Of a DNA stretch of 64,000 nucleotides, positions 53,672-63,914 are shown piece after piece. How positions within the stretch are numbered: position 1 is the first letter of the stretch; each line of letters starts with the position of its first letter. The notes beneath the pieces were generated by a model that ran no database searches, was not told where the DNA came from, and saw only the letters and a list, made by a program, of their open reading frames with translations. The DNA is from Petaurus breviceps papuanus (Eukaryota > Chordata > Mammalia > Diprotodontia > Petauridae). The DNA is taken from NCBI GenBank assembly GCA_028583685.1, contig JAMXIF010001210.1, positions 11,081,468 through 11,145,467 on the forward strand, written 5' to 3'. The translations under genes were made by a program, and so were the position numbers.

Positions 53672-53689
53672 TGCCTTCCTAACTTCTTT

Positions 53690-54055
53690 GCATAAATCTC
53701 AATAAGCATCACTACTGACTTCTTTGATTTGGTTGGTGTATACAAGTGTAAGGGGAGGGGAGGGTCAATCTTCATTTGGAAGAAGTTGGGAAACCTATTT
53801 CCAGAATGGCATGATGATATTTAATAGAAGTGCCATGAATTCCTCATGCACATTCTGAAACTGATTCTGGTCAGATAACCATGTGATGAAGAGGCAGACA
53901 GTTGAATGAATGCAGCCAGAACTGTCATCAAAAGGCACTAGCCAGAAAAAAGTGATAGTTTGGCTATTTTCTTTTACTCTCTGGTGGCACCCAAGGAGAA
54001 CGAAGTTGTCAATTGTGAATGAAGAGAGGCCTTGGGCCTTTAGAAGCATCTAGAG
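53690..54055. other. No gene recognised
   Basis: Unique. Nothing coding. Confidence 0.3.
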
Positions 54056-54058
54056 AAG

Positions 54059-54216
54059 GGGTGGCCAGGTGGCTCAGCTAGTAAGAGCACCGGCTCCAGT
54101 GTCGGGATGACCTGGAGATCGTATCCTGGGCTCAGGTAGTCAGCCCCACACCCAGAAATAATTGGCCGTGTGACCTTGAGGAAGTTACTTAACCCCGATT
54201 GCTTAAAAAAAAAAAA
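54059..54216 (+). repeat. SINE family B
   Basis: GGGGTGGCCAGGTGGCTCAG, GATGACCTGGAGATCGTATC, CCAGAAATAATTGGCCGTGT and TTAACCCCGATTGCTT with an A-tail. GAAGCATCTAGAG and GAAGTAGCTAGAG flank it as an imperfect duplication. Confidence 0.92.
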
Positions 54217-54221
54217 GAAGT

Positions 54222-54400
54222 AGCTAGAGGGCACGGTACACTGAACTCTGGACCTGAAGTCAGGAAAACTTATTATCTTTGTGATCCTGGGCAAATCACT
54301 TAACTTCTTTCTGCCTCAGTTTCCTCATCTGTAAAATGACGATGATAAGAATATCTATAACTCATGATTATTATGCAGATAAAATGATTTAAATTTTCAC
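54222..54400 (+). repeat. MIR-class SINE, target of the SINE B
   Basis: GGCACGGTACACTGAACTC, GTGATCCTGGGCAAATCACT and CTCAGTTTCCTCATCTGTAA with AATGACGATGATAAGA. Confidence 0.8.
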
Positions 54401-54439
54401 AATAGTCTATTCTTCACAAACCTTAAGGTGTTTTTTTTT

Positions 54440-55550
54440 TTTATAAATGCTACCTGTTATTGTTATTATCATCATCATATGAGGCCTACATGTGCCCCAT
54501 CCACATGGGTCTCTGATCTTTGCATTTTGTTTGTTTGTTCCTTTTGGGTTTTGGTGCAGGAGTATGAGAGTTAGATATAACCTCGTGAGCTTCAGTGTCA
54601 GAACCTTTACTTAGCAGAGGTCTAGGAAGCAGCCTCCATATTGGGTTTTACAATTATTCATCCCAGTTGTAAGGCCTTGATAAATGATTCGGGAGTTTTG
54701 AGGGGGGAAGCCCAGTAGCATGTGAGATGAAGATTCATCCAGTGGCCATTCTGCATTTGGTTGTCAAATTGGGGGTGGGGGAATGGGGGGAAGAGGTTAT
54801 GAAGAAGTTGCATTAAATTTGAATCAATTCTTCCCAGGAACGAAGGCTATATCTTCACAATAAACATCTCTTTTTAAAAGCTATATGATATTAATTAGTT
54901 AAATGGAACTAGAATGCTAATCACTGGCATTTAGCAGTAGGGGGAGCACAGTAATATAGGCGCTTGAGCCTATACTATTAGAGAAAGATGTTACCAACCT
55001 CTTAGGTCTGATCTTAGAACTCTAAAGTGGGGATATAGCAGGCCTGCCCTGGGGAGAATGAATCCAGAGTCTCATTGTACATAGTTTGAAGAGAAAAGGA
55101 GTTTTCCCTTTCAATGATGGGAAGCATTTTCTTCCTTAGTGAAGCTGTGATGAGGCAGAGCCCCAAAAGAAGAGTGTTTGCTATTTTCACAAGCTTGCAG
55201 ACTACATTTTGAAACCTAGATTTCTTCTCCTTTTGTTTACAACAATGCCAGCCAAAAATCAGTATTAAGGAGGTAAGCATGATTTCCACAATTTCTTGAA
55301 AGAATAAGCTAGCCCCAGGGGAACTAGGTGAGTTAGGACTTCACCCAATTACAATTGCTCTGATCTGGAAGGTTGTCCTGTGTTCTCATTAAATTCAGAA
55401 GGGTTGTCAGTGCTCATAGCTTAGCACATCTCTAGGCTAGAGGGCCCATGCCTCACTAGCAAGTTAGCTGAGTCTATTAAATTACTATATAATGATGAAT
55501 TGATATTTATATAATTATTTCAATAAAAATTCTATTTTTATGAAAATCTA
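54440..55550. other. Unique sequence, no gene recognised
   Basis: 54.47-54.88 kb has a G-rich patch (GGGGGTGGGGGAATGGGGGG near 54770) and ends near an AATAAA. It could be an unrecognised old element. The minus 91-codon frame at 55014-55289 has no recognisable family. Confidence 0.3.
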
Positions 55551-55786
55551 TTTGTAGTTTTATTTTACAGCATTCAGTTCCACAGTCCCTTGAGTTTCAA
55601 ATTTTCTCCCCCTCTTTCTGCCCCCCCCCCCCAATCATGGCAGCATGCAATCAGGTATAGGTTCGAGAAATATCTTCACATCAATCATTAGTCAGATTGT
55701 AAAGACGGTTTACAACTGATGGATTGTTCTGTAGGAAAGAGGAAACAAAACAGAACAAGAAAAAGATAGAGAGCAAGTAGTTTGTT

Positions 55787-56213
55787 TCAATCTGTATTCA
55801 GACTCCACATCTCTTTCTCTGGATGTGGGTATCTCTTTTGATCATGAGTCTTTTGGTTTTGTCTTATAACCTTACATTGCGGAGAGGAGTCCAGGCTACT
55901 GAAATTAGTCATCACACATGTTGAGTCTGTGATTGTGTAGAGATTTCTCCTGGTTGTGTTCTTCTCACTCAGCATCAGTTTATATAAGGCTTTCCAGGTT
56001 CTTGTGAAGTCTGTCTGCTCCTCATTTCTTATAGCACAGTAGTATTCCATTACATTCATATGCCAGAACTTGTTCAGCCATTCCCCAATTAATGGGCAAC
56101 CCCTTGATTTCCAATTCTTTGCCACCACAAAAAGAGCCACTATAAATACTTTTGTACAGAGGGGTCCTCTTCCCACTTCTTTGATCTCTTTGGGATATAA
56201 CCCTAGAAGTGGT
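55787..56213 (-). pseudogene. L1 ORF2p C-terminal fragment
   Basis: GRGPLCTKVFIVALFVVAKN, WKSRGCPLIGEWLNKFWHMN and VMEYYCAIRNEEQTDFTRTW are the terminal block of L1 ORF2p (human counterpart: FIAALFTIAKTWNQPKCPS, MEYYAAIKNDEF). The open frame runs through 129 codons with no stop, though there is no reverse transcriptase or endonuclease. Confidence 0.88.
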
Positions 56214-56215
56214 AT

Positions 56216-56637
56216 GAAGGAGTTCTTTATTATCTTCAGTGAGTTTTTGACATTCCTTTTCCATCTGGCAAATTCAACTTGTTAAAACCTTCTCCTTCTC
56301 ATGGGCTTTTTGGGCCTCTTTGGCCATTTAGTCTATTTTTTAAGGTGTTATTTTCTTCAGTGTATTTTTAGGTCTCCTTTAGCAGGCTGTTGACTTACTT
56401 TTCATGATTTTCTTGCATTATTCTCATTTCTCTTCCCAATTTTTCCTCCACTTCTCTTACTTGATTTTCAAAATCCTTCTTGAGCCCCTCCATGGCCTGT
56501 AACCAATTTATATTTTTCTTGGGGGATTTTGATGCAGGAGTTCTGACTTTGATGTCTTCCTCCCACTCCATGCCTTGATCCTTTTTGTCCCCAAAAAAGG
56601 ATGCTATGGTCTGTTTGTACTTACTCTTCTTGCTCAT
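56216..56637 (-). pseudogene. ORF1p N-terminal fragment
   Basis: MSKKSKYKQTIASFFGDKKD, then the acidic/Thr-Pro leader and NWLQAMEGLKKDFENQVREV, EEKLGREMRIMQENHEK and a stop. Further down QKLTEDNKELL ends at the junction with L1 ORF2 sequence, and the two parts are not in the same frame. It resembles residues 1-135 of the 22.6-kb ORF1. Confidence 0.85.
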
Positions 56638-57389
56638 ATTGGCAGCCGATTACTTGACTTTTGAGCTCTTTGCCACAGTAGAACTCTGATTCCAGAACGG
56701 AAAGAGCTATATCCCAAATTGCTGGGGTTTTTGCAGCTGCCAGAGCTATTAGATGGGTGCCCTTTCTACAGCCCCCACATGTTCTGGCTCACTGGTCACA
56801 CACCCCAGCACCACCACCCAAGACCATGATCCAGATCCAAGCAGGTCAAAGCAAAAGTGATTACCCTCTAAATGGTTGCTTGGTCCCCCTATCGTCTATA
56901 GGCCAGGAGCACTGGAAGCAGCCATGCGACAGCAGCTGCAGCCACCGTGCCTCCTCTGCTTCTTGCTCCAGGGGCAGCAGCCAGACCATGCTCCCCCTGT
57001 TTCCAACAAAGTTCCACGCTGACCTTTTACTTTGTCTTTTGCATTTGTGGAGTCTGGAAACCACTATAGTTGCTGATGATTTACTCTCATGAAGTTTGCT
57101 CCAGATGCTGCTGCTGGTTGGGGCCACCCTGGGGCTAAACCCGTGGCTCAGTCAGGACTGTGCTCCATTCCCAGCATGCTGTGATGGACCCTTCCTGCCA
57201 GCCTGCTGGGCTTCCTTCAGTGGGAGATTTGTTTCTCTCTGTCACTTTGTGCATTCTACAGCTCTAAAGTTTGTTCAGATCTTTTACATGTATTGGAGGA
57301 GGTGGAAGTTAGAGCCATGCAGAAGTCCTGTTTCTACTCAGCCATCTTGGCTCCACCCCGCAAATTTATTACTTTTTTTTTAACACATT

Positions 57390-57640
57390 CTCTGACACCC
57401 CTCCCCCCAGAAGCTTACAATCAATGGAGGAAGTTAAAACACAAAAGGAAACTGAATGGAATGGGGAAAGGGAGGAAAATGAGGCAGCATATGGGAGAGT
57501 GCTAGAGAACTCCATCAGAGATGATGTAAGGAAGTGGGACCAGGTGAGAAACAAGGAGATGTCAGAGGTAAACTTTCTTCTTAAATGGATGTTGCATGGC
57601 TCCACTCTTCAATCAGTGGCAGAGAGTAGTGATAAGGTAG
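57390..57640 (-). mobile_element. Possible L2 3' UTR fragment
   Basis: AGAAGCTTACAATCAATGG, GAAACTGAATGGAATGGGG and GAAACAAGGAGATGTCAGAG resemble antisense L2 distal sequence. Low certainty. Confidence 0.3.
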
Positions 57641-57651
57641 AGTACCAATGT

Positions 57652-58025
57652 GAGGCAGCTAGATGGCTCAGTGGATAGATAGAATGCTGGGCCTAGAGTC
57701 AAGAAGACCTCAATTAAAATCTAACCTCAGACACTTATTAGCTGTGTGACCTTGGGCAAGCCCCAGCCTCTGTTTGACTAGGAGGCAGCTAGGTGGCACA
57801 GTAGATCAGACACTGGACAAGTAGTCAGGAAGACCTCAATTAAAATCCAGTCTGTGACACTAGCTGTGTGACCCTCCACAAGTCAGTTAACCTCTGTTTG
57901 CCTTAATACACTGGAGAAGGAAATGGAAAACCACTCCAGTATCTTTGCTAAGAAAAGGACATGGACAATATGGCCCATGGGGTCACAAAATATCAGACAA
58001 GACTGAATAACTAAATGACAACAAA
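57652..58025 (+). repeat. Tandem RTE-tailed SINE dimer
   Basis: Left unit 57652-57780: GAGGCAGCTAGATGGCTCAG, GACCTTGGGCAAGCCC, with no RTE tail. Right unit 57781-58025: GAGGCAGCTAGGTGGCACAG, GGAAATGGAAAACCACTCCA, GGGGTCACAAAATATCAGAC, AAGACTGAATAACTAAATGA. Both carry the unusual GACCTCAATTAAAATC in place of GACCTGAGTTCAAATC, so they share a recent ancestor. Confidence 0.85.
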
Positions 58026-58194
58026 GGCCAAAAAGATCTTGTGCAATGGTCAGGTTATCCTATAATGAGCTTCTGGGGCAGGGTGGTCAAGTCAGTCAGT
58101 GTCAAAGTAAATCAGGTCTAATAAAGAAAAAAGATCTAACAAGATAATGTATTTTAAATGCTTTGCAACCTTAAAGAACTACTAGCTGTGTAAT

Positions 58195-58330
58195 CTTGGA
58201 AATTAATACTAGCTATATAGTTTTGGGAAAGTCACTTTATCTCCTAAGTCTCCATTTCATCATCTATAAAATGAGGTTGTTGTACTAAATAAACTTTGGG
58301 GTCCCTTGCAGTTCTTTCTCTATAATCTAT
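58195..58330 (+). repeat. MIR-class SINE
   Basis: GGGAAAGTCACTTTATCTCC, TTCATCATCTATAAAATGAG and the tail GGGGTCCCTTGCAGTTCTTT. Confidence 0.75.
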
Positions 58331-58339
58331 GTGCTATTA

Positions 58340-58980
58340 ATCTGGGTAACTCCTAATGTGGGAATGCACTCCACCAATCAAAATCACAAATGTCTTTGGC
58401 TCAGCAGATGTTGAAGGGTATTCCTTAAGGTTCACAAAGTTCAAATATTAAAAACATTTACAATGTTTGTATTACAAACTCACACAGACACAGACACACA
58501 CAGACACCAGTATTTGTCTATAGAAAACTATTCTGTAATGCATTCTAAATTTTCTTGGGGTGCCATGATACTCCTTTCTGAAAATGTTCATTAATTAGAG
58601 AACTCACCTTACTGTTTTATTGGAAACAAAAACTAGAGGAGAAAAAGTATTTTTGGCAGGGGTTAGACTGCATGATCTCTGAAGACCCTTCCAATGTACA
58701 GGTTTTATGACTCTAAGAGCATTTTGATATAAATTACATTCATGAAAAAAATGCCTTGATGGCATTTTATTTTTCCCTTTACTAAAAATTACTTGTTCAG
58801 CTTCTAAAATGATCTCTTCTGACATTATTATTGTAAAGCCTTCACTTCCTACAGATATATTCTCATAACTTCTAAGGTTGTTTCACAGAAGATTTGGAGC
58901 ATCTGAACTAGCTCAGAGCTATTCTCTCTATAGATATAAGAAATTTATAAGAAATTCAGGATTCATGTTCTCAACAATAA
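58340..58980. other. No gene; short CR1/L3-like end at 58.66-58.72 kb
   Basis: A CACAGACA run lies at 58480-58508. AGACTGCATGATCTCTGAAG, CCCTTCCAATGTACAGG and TATGACTCTAAG at 58660-58720 resemble a CR1/L3 3' terminus. The rest is unassigned. Confidence 0.4.
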
Positions 58981-58984
58981 ATTC

Positions 58985-59185
58985 TGTATGGTGCTGTGGA
59001 AATAGCACAAAGCTGGGGTCAGAAGATGGATGTTTCAATTCTATCTATGACACATTAATTTTGTGACCTTGGGTAAGTCACTTTAGTACCCTATGATTGT
59101 TTTCTCATGTAACCATATAAACTGAAACTGTGAGAGGGTAGAACTATGTCATCTCTAAGATTTTTTTCTATTCAAATATTCCATG
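58985..59185 (+). repeat. MIR-class SINE
   Basis: GTGACCTTGGGTAAGTCACT, CCTATGATTGTTTTCTCATG and CATCTCTAAGATTTTTTTCT (variant tail). Confidence 0.7.
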
Positions 59186-59189
59186 ATTT

Positions 59190-60445
59190 ATATAAACATA
59201 AAACAGGATGAGGAATAGGAAAGTATTTTGATAGCTATTTTTTTCCACCTGAGAACTAAGAAAAAAAACACCTTCAAAGAATTCTTTAGAATTTTTAACT
59301 TCTGGGTCAATATATTTGTGGCTATTTGCTATAACTCAAAAAGGAAGCAATGTTGTGTTGCCAGTGTGCTATGCTCTCTGGAATCACCAAATGAAGCAGT
59401 GAATGGGTCTTTTCATATTAAGAAAAAAACATTACCACAAAATCTGTGCATTTGGATACAACACTCTAAGATGGCTTTTTTATCCCGTGAAGTATTTTTT
59501 TTCCTTCTTTCTCTGTTATCTTAGTAAGTACCTGTTGTGTTACTAGATAACAGCATCTGACTGAGGAAACAGATTTTGTAAAGACAACCCTAGTTCAGAA
59601 TTCCCTACCACCCTTAAATATTTCTATGATTTGTGATAGAATATCATTTTCTCTAATCTATGCCAAGGTGCTCTTTTCAATCTCTTTACTTTTTCCTTGG
59701 CCCAGTGTTCAGACAAGTCTGATGTTTCTGCAGTTCAATGAAATGAAGAGGATTTTTCTGTGTTATGGTCATGGTAACCACAGAGAAGCTGCTACTGAAA
59801 GAATGGGTGGTGGTAGTGAAATATAACATCACAGAGTAAGAAAATGCTAAAAGTAAGGGACAAAAAATTTTATCTCCTTCTTAAATAGGAAATGTTAATT
59901 TTTTATAGGGAAAGATTCTTTGCAATCACCACTTATGAGTGTCCCTTTGGTTCCCAAGATCTCATTGAGGGACATGAAAGCTGAGAGTAGTTTAACAAAC
60001 AGCAAACTCTTTCCTCTTATCTCCCTATGGTTGCAAGTTCTTTCAGGGTTGGCTCTACATTTTCAGTTCTGGGTCATCAAATATTGACCGTGCTCCATAC
60101 TGTGTATGGAGTAATGAGTTTGTAACTATGTCCCATTTTTCATGAACTAATGTTCTGTAGTTTATTTTGTTTATATTATCATTCTATAATTTATATGGTT
60201 TTCATATATAATCTTTCTTTGCTCAATACCCAATTTCTGATTTGATTAAATAGCTAAATCTTCCTAAGGAATGATGTTTATTTCTCATTATAAATAAGAT
60301 AGCATGTGTTCTTTATTTTTACAACATAAAATAATCTTTTAAGAGTAGCTAACATAAGATGTATCATTAAGTGTCCTGTCTGCCTACAATGTATTCCATT
60401 ATGTTTAGGGGGAGCAGAGGGTAACATGGTAGAGGGGAATAGTCA
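59190..60445. other. Unique sequence, no gene recognised
   Basis: Several short open frames on plus, none with a recognisable product. No repeat landmark seen. Confidence 0.3.
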
Positions 60446-60448
60446 TTT

Positions 60449-60631
60449 AATCTGGCATTTATTAAGTGCCTACTATGTGTCAGGCACCATACTTAGTACT
60501 GGAGATACAAAGATAAAACAACAGTCTATGCTGTTAAGAGGTCCACAATCTAATGGGGGAGACTATGGCCAATCAAGATATGTAGATATAGATAGATAAA
60601 TAGATAGATGGATAGATGGATAGATGGATAC

Positions 60632-60704
<73 letters not shown>

Positions 60705-61085
60705 GATAGATATACACAGAATAAATTGGGAGTACTCTCAGAGGGAAAATACTAAGATTTGGGAGGACCTGAAAAAGTTTATTAGAAAATGTGAGATTTT
60801 AACTGGGACCTAAAGGAGGCAAGAGAAACTAGGAGGTACACATGAGGAGAGAAAGAGTGACAGGCATGGAGGACAGCCAGTGAAAATTGTTGGAGTTGGG
60901 AGATGGAGTGTCATGTGTGACAATGTAAAGGAAACCACTGGATCCCAGAGTATGTGTAAGGGAGTAAGGTATAAAACTAGAAAGATAAGAAGGGTCCAGG
61001 TTCTGAAGAATTGTAAAAGACAAATAGGGGATTTTATATCCAGTCCTGAATGTAGTAGGAAGTCACTGGAGTTTACTGAGGGAGG
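60449..61085 (-). mobile_element. L2 LINE 3' region
   Basis: CATTTATTAAGTGCCTACTA, CAGGCACCATACTTAGTACT, CCACAATCTAATGGGGGAGA, GGAGATGGAGTGTCATGTGT, GGTCCAGGTTCTGAAGAA and GTAGGAAGTCACTGGAGTTT. A GATA array has expanded inside it. Confidence 0.8.
60580..60715. repeat. (GATA)n microsatellite within L2
   Basis: GATAGATG/GATGGATA variants lead into about 20 pure GATA units ending GATAGAGATAGATATAC. It is the second GATA array in the window. Confidence 0.92.
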
Positions 61086-61087
61086 GT

Positions 61088-61220
61088 AGGTGGGAGGCAG
61101 AGACAAGATGGTGGAGTATTAGCAAGCAGTGCAGTAAGCTGTCCTTCACAAACTTTCCAAACAGATCTAGAAAAATGTCACACCAAATCCTCATGAAGAA
61201 ATTTAGAAAAAAAGACACAA
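61088..61220 (+). mobile_element. L1 5' UTR tip, remainder missing
   Basis: GGGAGGCAGAGACAAGATGG, GTGGAGTATTAGC, CACAAACTTTCCAAACAGAT and AGAAAAATGTCACACC look like the first 130 bases of a marsupial L1 5' UTR. The rest of the element does not follow. Confidence 0.5.
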
Positions 61221-61484
61221 AGGGCAAAAACATCACCACAACAATATAGTTTTAGAGAATTGTCAAGAGTACTGAAAGTATAAGAGACTCTCAGAATGTC
61301 TCATAGCCAGCATATGTCAAAGACTAGACTTGAATTCAGGTCTTCTTAGCCATGAGGGATCTGAGTTCAAGTCTAGTCTTTGATGCATACTGGCTATGAG
61401 ACCTCGGGAAAGTCTCTTATACTTTCAGTTGTCTCAGCAGTTCTCTAAAACTATGTTATTCTTGCTGTTTTTTGTCCTTACTTT
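61214..61484. repeat. Inverted repeat, about 128-bp arms, SINE-derived
   Basis: Left arm 61214-61342 and right arm 61358-61484 are reverse complements at roughly 85-90 percent around a loop of about 15 bases. Matching landmarks: left TGAAAGTATAAGAGACT and TCATAGCCAGCATATG; right AGTCTCTTATACTTTCA and CATACTGGCTATGAG. The right arm reads as a THER/MIR-type SINE (GAGTTCAAGTCTAGTC, CTGGCTATGAGACCTCGGG). Similarity appears to extend past the SINE part. Confidence 0.75.
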
Positions 61485-61485
61485 A

Positions 61486-61815
61486 AATTAAAAAGCAATT
61501 TATTTTCTCTCCCTCCTACCATCACCCTTTATTTAAAAGAAGAAGAAAAGAGAAAAAGAAAACCCTTGTATCAAATATCCATATTCAAGCAAAATAAATT
61601 ATCACAGGGTCCATGCCCTCAAATTTCTGTCTCATTTTGCATCCTAAATTCATTGCTTCTATCAGGAAGTGAATAACATTCTTCATCATCAGTCTAGAGT
61701 TATGAGCTGGTGATGACATTGGTTCAAGTTCATAAGTCTTTCAAAAATGTTTGACTTTTTAATATTTTTATTTTATCAATGGTTTTCTGAGTTCTCATTT
61801 CTTGCTGCACCCTTT
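61486..61815 (-). mobile_element. L1 3' UTR fragment
   Basis: AAAGCAATTTATTTTCTCTC, CCTTGTATCAAATATCCAT, TCTCATTTTGCATCCTAA and CTTCATCATCAGTCTAGAG are the reverse L1 3' UTR, as at 43.4-43.6 kb. Confidence 0.7.
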
Positions 61816-61819
61816 CATA

Positions 61820-62985
61820 TAATTACAACAGTGGAAAGAATTTTCAGAGATGTTGTTCAAATGGGACAGCTGTCCAGATAGAGGTTGAACTAAATGATCT
61901 CTGAGGACTGTTCCAGCTCTGAAATGCCTTGGTTAGAATCAGACTAGTACCACCTATCTCAATGGTACCAGCTAAGCTTCCCTCCCTTCTCTAGAGAAGG
62001 GAGCTTAGGAACACTGGGTTTCTGTGCCAGCATAGATGAACAATTGTCAGAATAATCATAGCAAGAATAAATTGAACTAAATTTTGAGCCTTTGAGTACC
62101 TAGCACTGACTTTCCATGAGTCAATGTATGGTGATTATCTGTGTTAAAACATGTACAACAAAAGATTGATGGTTGCTAAGTAATCACCAACTACACAAAT
62201 CATATTCTTTGAACAATCATTGTATACAGAGTACTTTATGAATTTTCTCTCATAATTTTCTATCATAAATTATTTCTACTAGGATCCTTTATGCTACAGA
62301 TTCGAGGAAGCTTGATTTAAAGAATGCCTACATTAAGATACTGAAGCCACTTTTGTATAGGGAAATTGGACATGTAATAGGGATGCTAAACATAGGAGTA
62401 TTTGAATAAAGTATACCTACATTCAAAACTTTTCCTTTCCAAAATTTTTTCCAAATCAACTGGCCTTTTATCAGTCCTTTTCCTGACATACTTATAGAAT
62501 TTGACACTAGTGATCAATCCACTCCTGGGTTTCCATGACCCTGGTACATCCTGGTTCTCCTCTTAGCTGAGTGACATCAGTATCTTTTGCAAGGTCATTA
62601 TCAGCATCTCTCTTTCTCTGAATGGTTATACTCAGTGCATTTGCCTGGGGTCCTCTTTTCTCTCTGTATTTCCTTTTTTTTTAGCAATCTGATCAACACC
62701 CATGGAGTCAATAAATGTCTTTTTCGTGCCAATTTATATAATCTAAATATCCATCTTTCATCTTTCTCCTGAGCTCCAATCTCACATAAAAGTTTTTAAA
62801 TTCATTTATTTTAAATTATATTGTGAACTACAGAAGATGACAAATTATATTGCTACTGATAGGAATTAACTACCTAATCTTAAGTAAAATGTAAATTGTA
62901 ACCTCATGTACAACACAGAATACAGCATCACAATCACATCACTCAACCTGGATTTCAGATAATTTTTGTTTGCTGTTCAAAGGAT
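61820..62985. other. No gene; short CR1/L3-like end at 61.87-61.93 kb
   Basis: GATAGAGGTTGAACTAAATG, ATCTCTGAGGACTGTTCC and AGCTCTGAAATGCC are CR1/L3- or MIR-tail-like. The remainder is unique AT-rich sequence. Confidence 0.4.
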
Positions 62986-62989
62986 TGTG

Positions 62990-63165
62990 GGATCTAGAGA
63001 TAGAACTGGAATGACCTTAAAGGTCATTTAGTCCAATCATCCTATTTCACAGTTGAGAAAACTGAGGCCTGGAGAAGTAGATTGACTTTCCAAAGTTCAC
63101 ACAGATAGTAAGTGTTAGAGCTAGGATTCAAACCAAGGTCCTTTCATTTTAGATCCACTGATTTT
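62990..63165 (-). repeat. MIR-class SINE
   Basis: GGTCATTTAGTCCAATCATC, GAGAAAACTGAGGCCTGGAG, AGATAGTAAGTGTTAGAGC and GGTCCTTTCATTTTAGATCC. Confidence 0.85.
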
Positions 63166-63169
63166 GTAA

Positions 63170-63910
63170 TAAGGTCCCAGTAAGTGGAAAGCAGTTTTGA
63201 AATTATTGAGACATGCATTCCTTCTAAACTAAGCTTGGCTTTTAACTACTACAAAAATACTAAAACTTAAAAAATTCCAGAGCAAAAATAAATGATTGAG
63301 GCTCTGTTCTTTGTTTTTCCTCTTTACCCTTTCTGTCAGAGGGAGAGGGGATGGTTGAGGCAGAGAATGAGATAGGAGGGGACTTCAGAGTTTAGGACTA
63401 TCCTCAGGGATGAGACTACTCTTGGAAGAGAAAGGATTTCCATACACCAAGAGCTATCTGAAAAGAGAGGACAGCTCCAGGATGCAATGAATGCACCATT
63501 ACTAGAGGCTAGGCTTCTCCAGGAAAGAGGTATACTTTCTGGATATTATTGCTAGAGGGCAAAGTAGGTCGTAATGGAGCCAGCAGCAATATCCAGTCTT
63601 CTTATTCTTCTCAGAAGAATTGCCCATAGAGAAGGGTACTTCAGGGCTACTCCCTCTCACCAGTCATACTCCAGGATATCTGAAGTGAGCCACTTGCTGG
63701 CTTAAGGAAGGAGAGGAGCTCTGATTGATAAGGAATGTCGCTGGGCACCATATCCCTACCACTATTTGGAATCTTCATGAAATTGGGCCAGGAGATGTCT
63801 TCTGTTCGTTCATGACCTAATTTCTCATAATTTCTTAAATACTACTTCCCCTTAACCCCTTGTGCCAGGCCCTATGAGGCACCATCATCATCCTTATTCT
63901 CATGTTCATT
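63170..63910. other. Unique sequence, no gene recognised
   Basis: No repeat landmark and no coding family seen. Confidence 0.3.
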
Positions 63911-63914
63911 CTGA

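Larger units (their letters stand above)
55555..57358 (-). mobile_element. L1 with HAL1-type 5' half, middle missing
   Basis: Reading on minus, 57358 to about 56638 is a HAL1-type 5' UTR (GGGGTGGAGCCAAGATGGCT, CACAAAGTGACAGAGAG, AGCCCCAGGGTGGCC). From 56637 to 56216 is the ORF1 N-terminal leader and coiled coil. At about 56215 the sequence jumps to the last part of L1 ORF2 and then the 3' UTR to 55555. The rest of ORF1 and nearly all ORF2 are absent. It is a 1.8-kb two-ended element. No decisive target duplication was found. Confidence 0.75.

Noticed and set aside
54470-54880. Region ending near an AATAAA, considered as another LTR.
   Set aside because: No TATA/CCAAT order, no recognisable R/U5 pattern and no clear ends.
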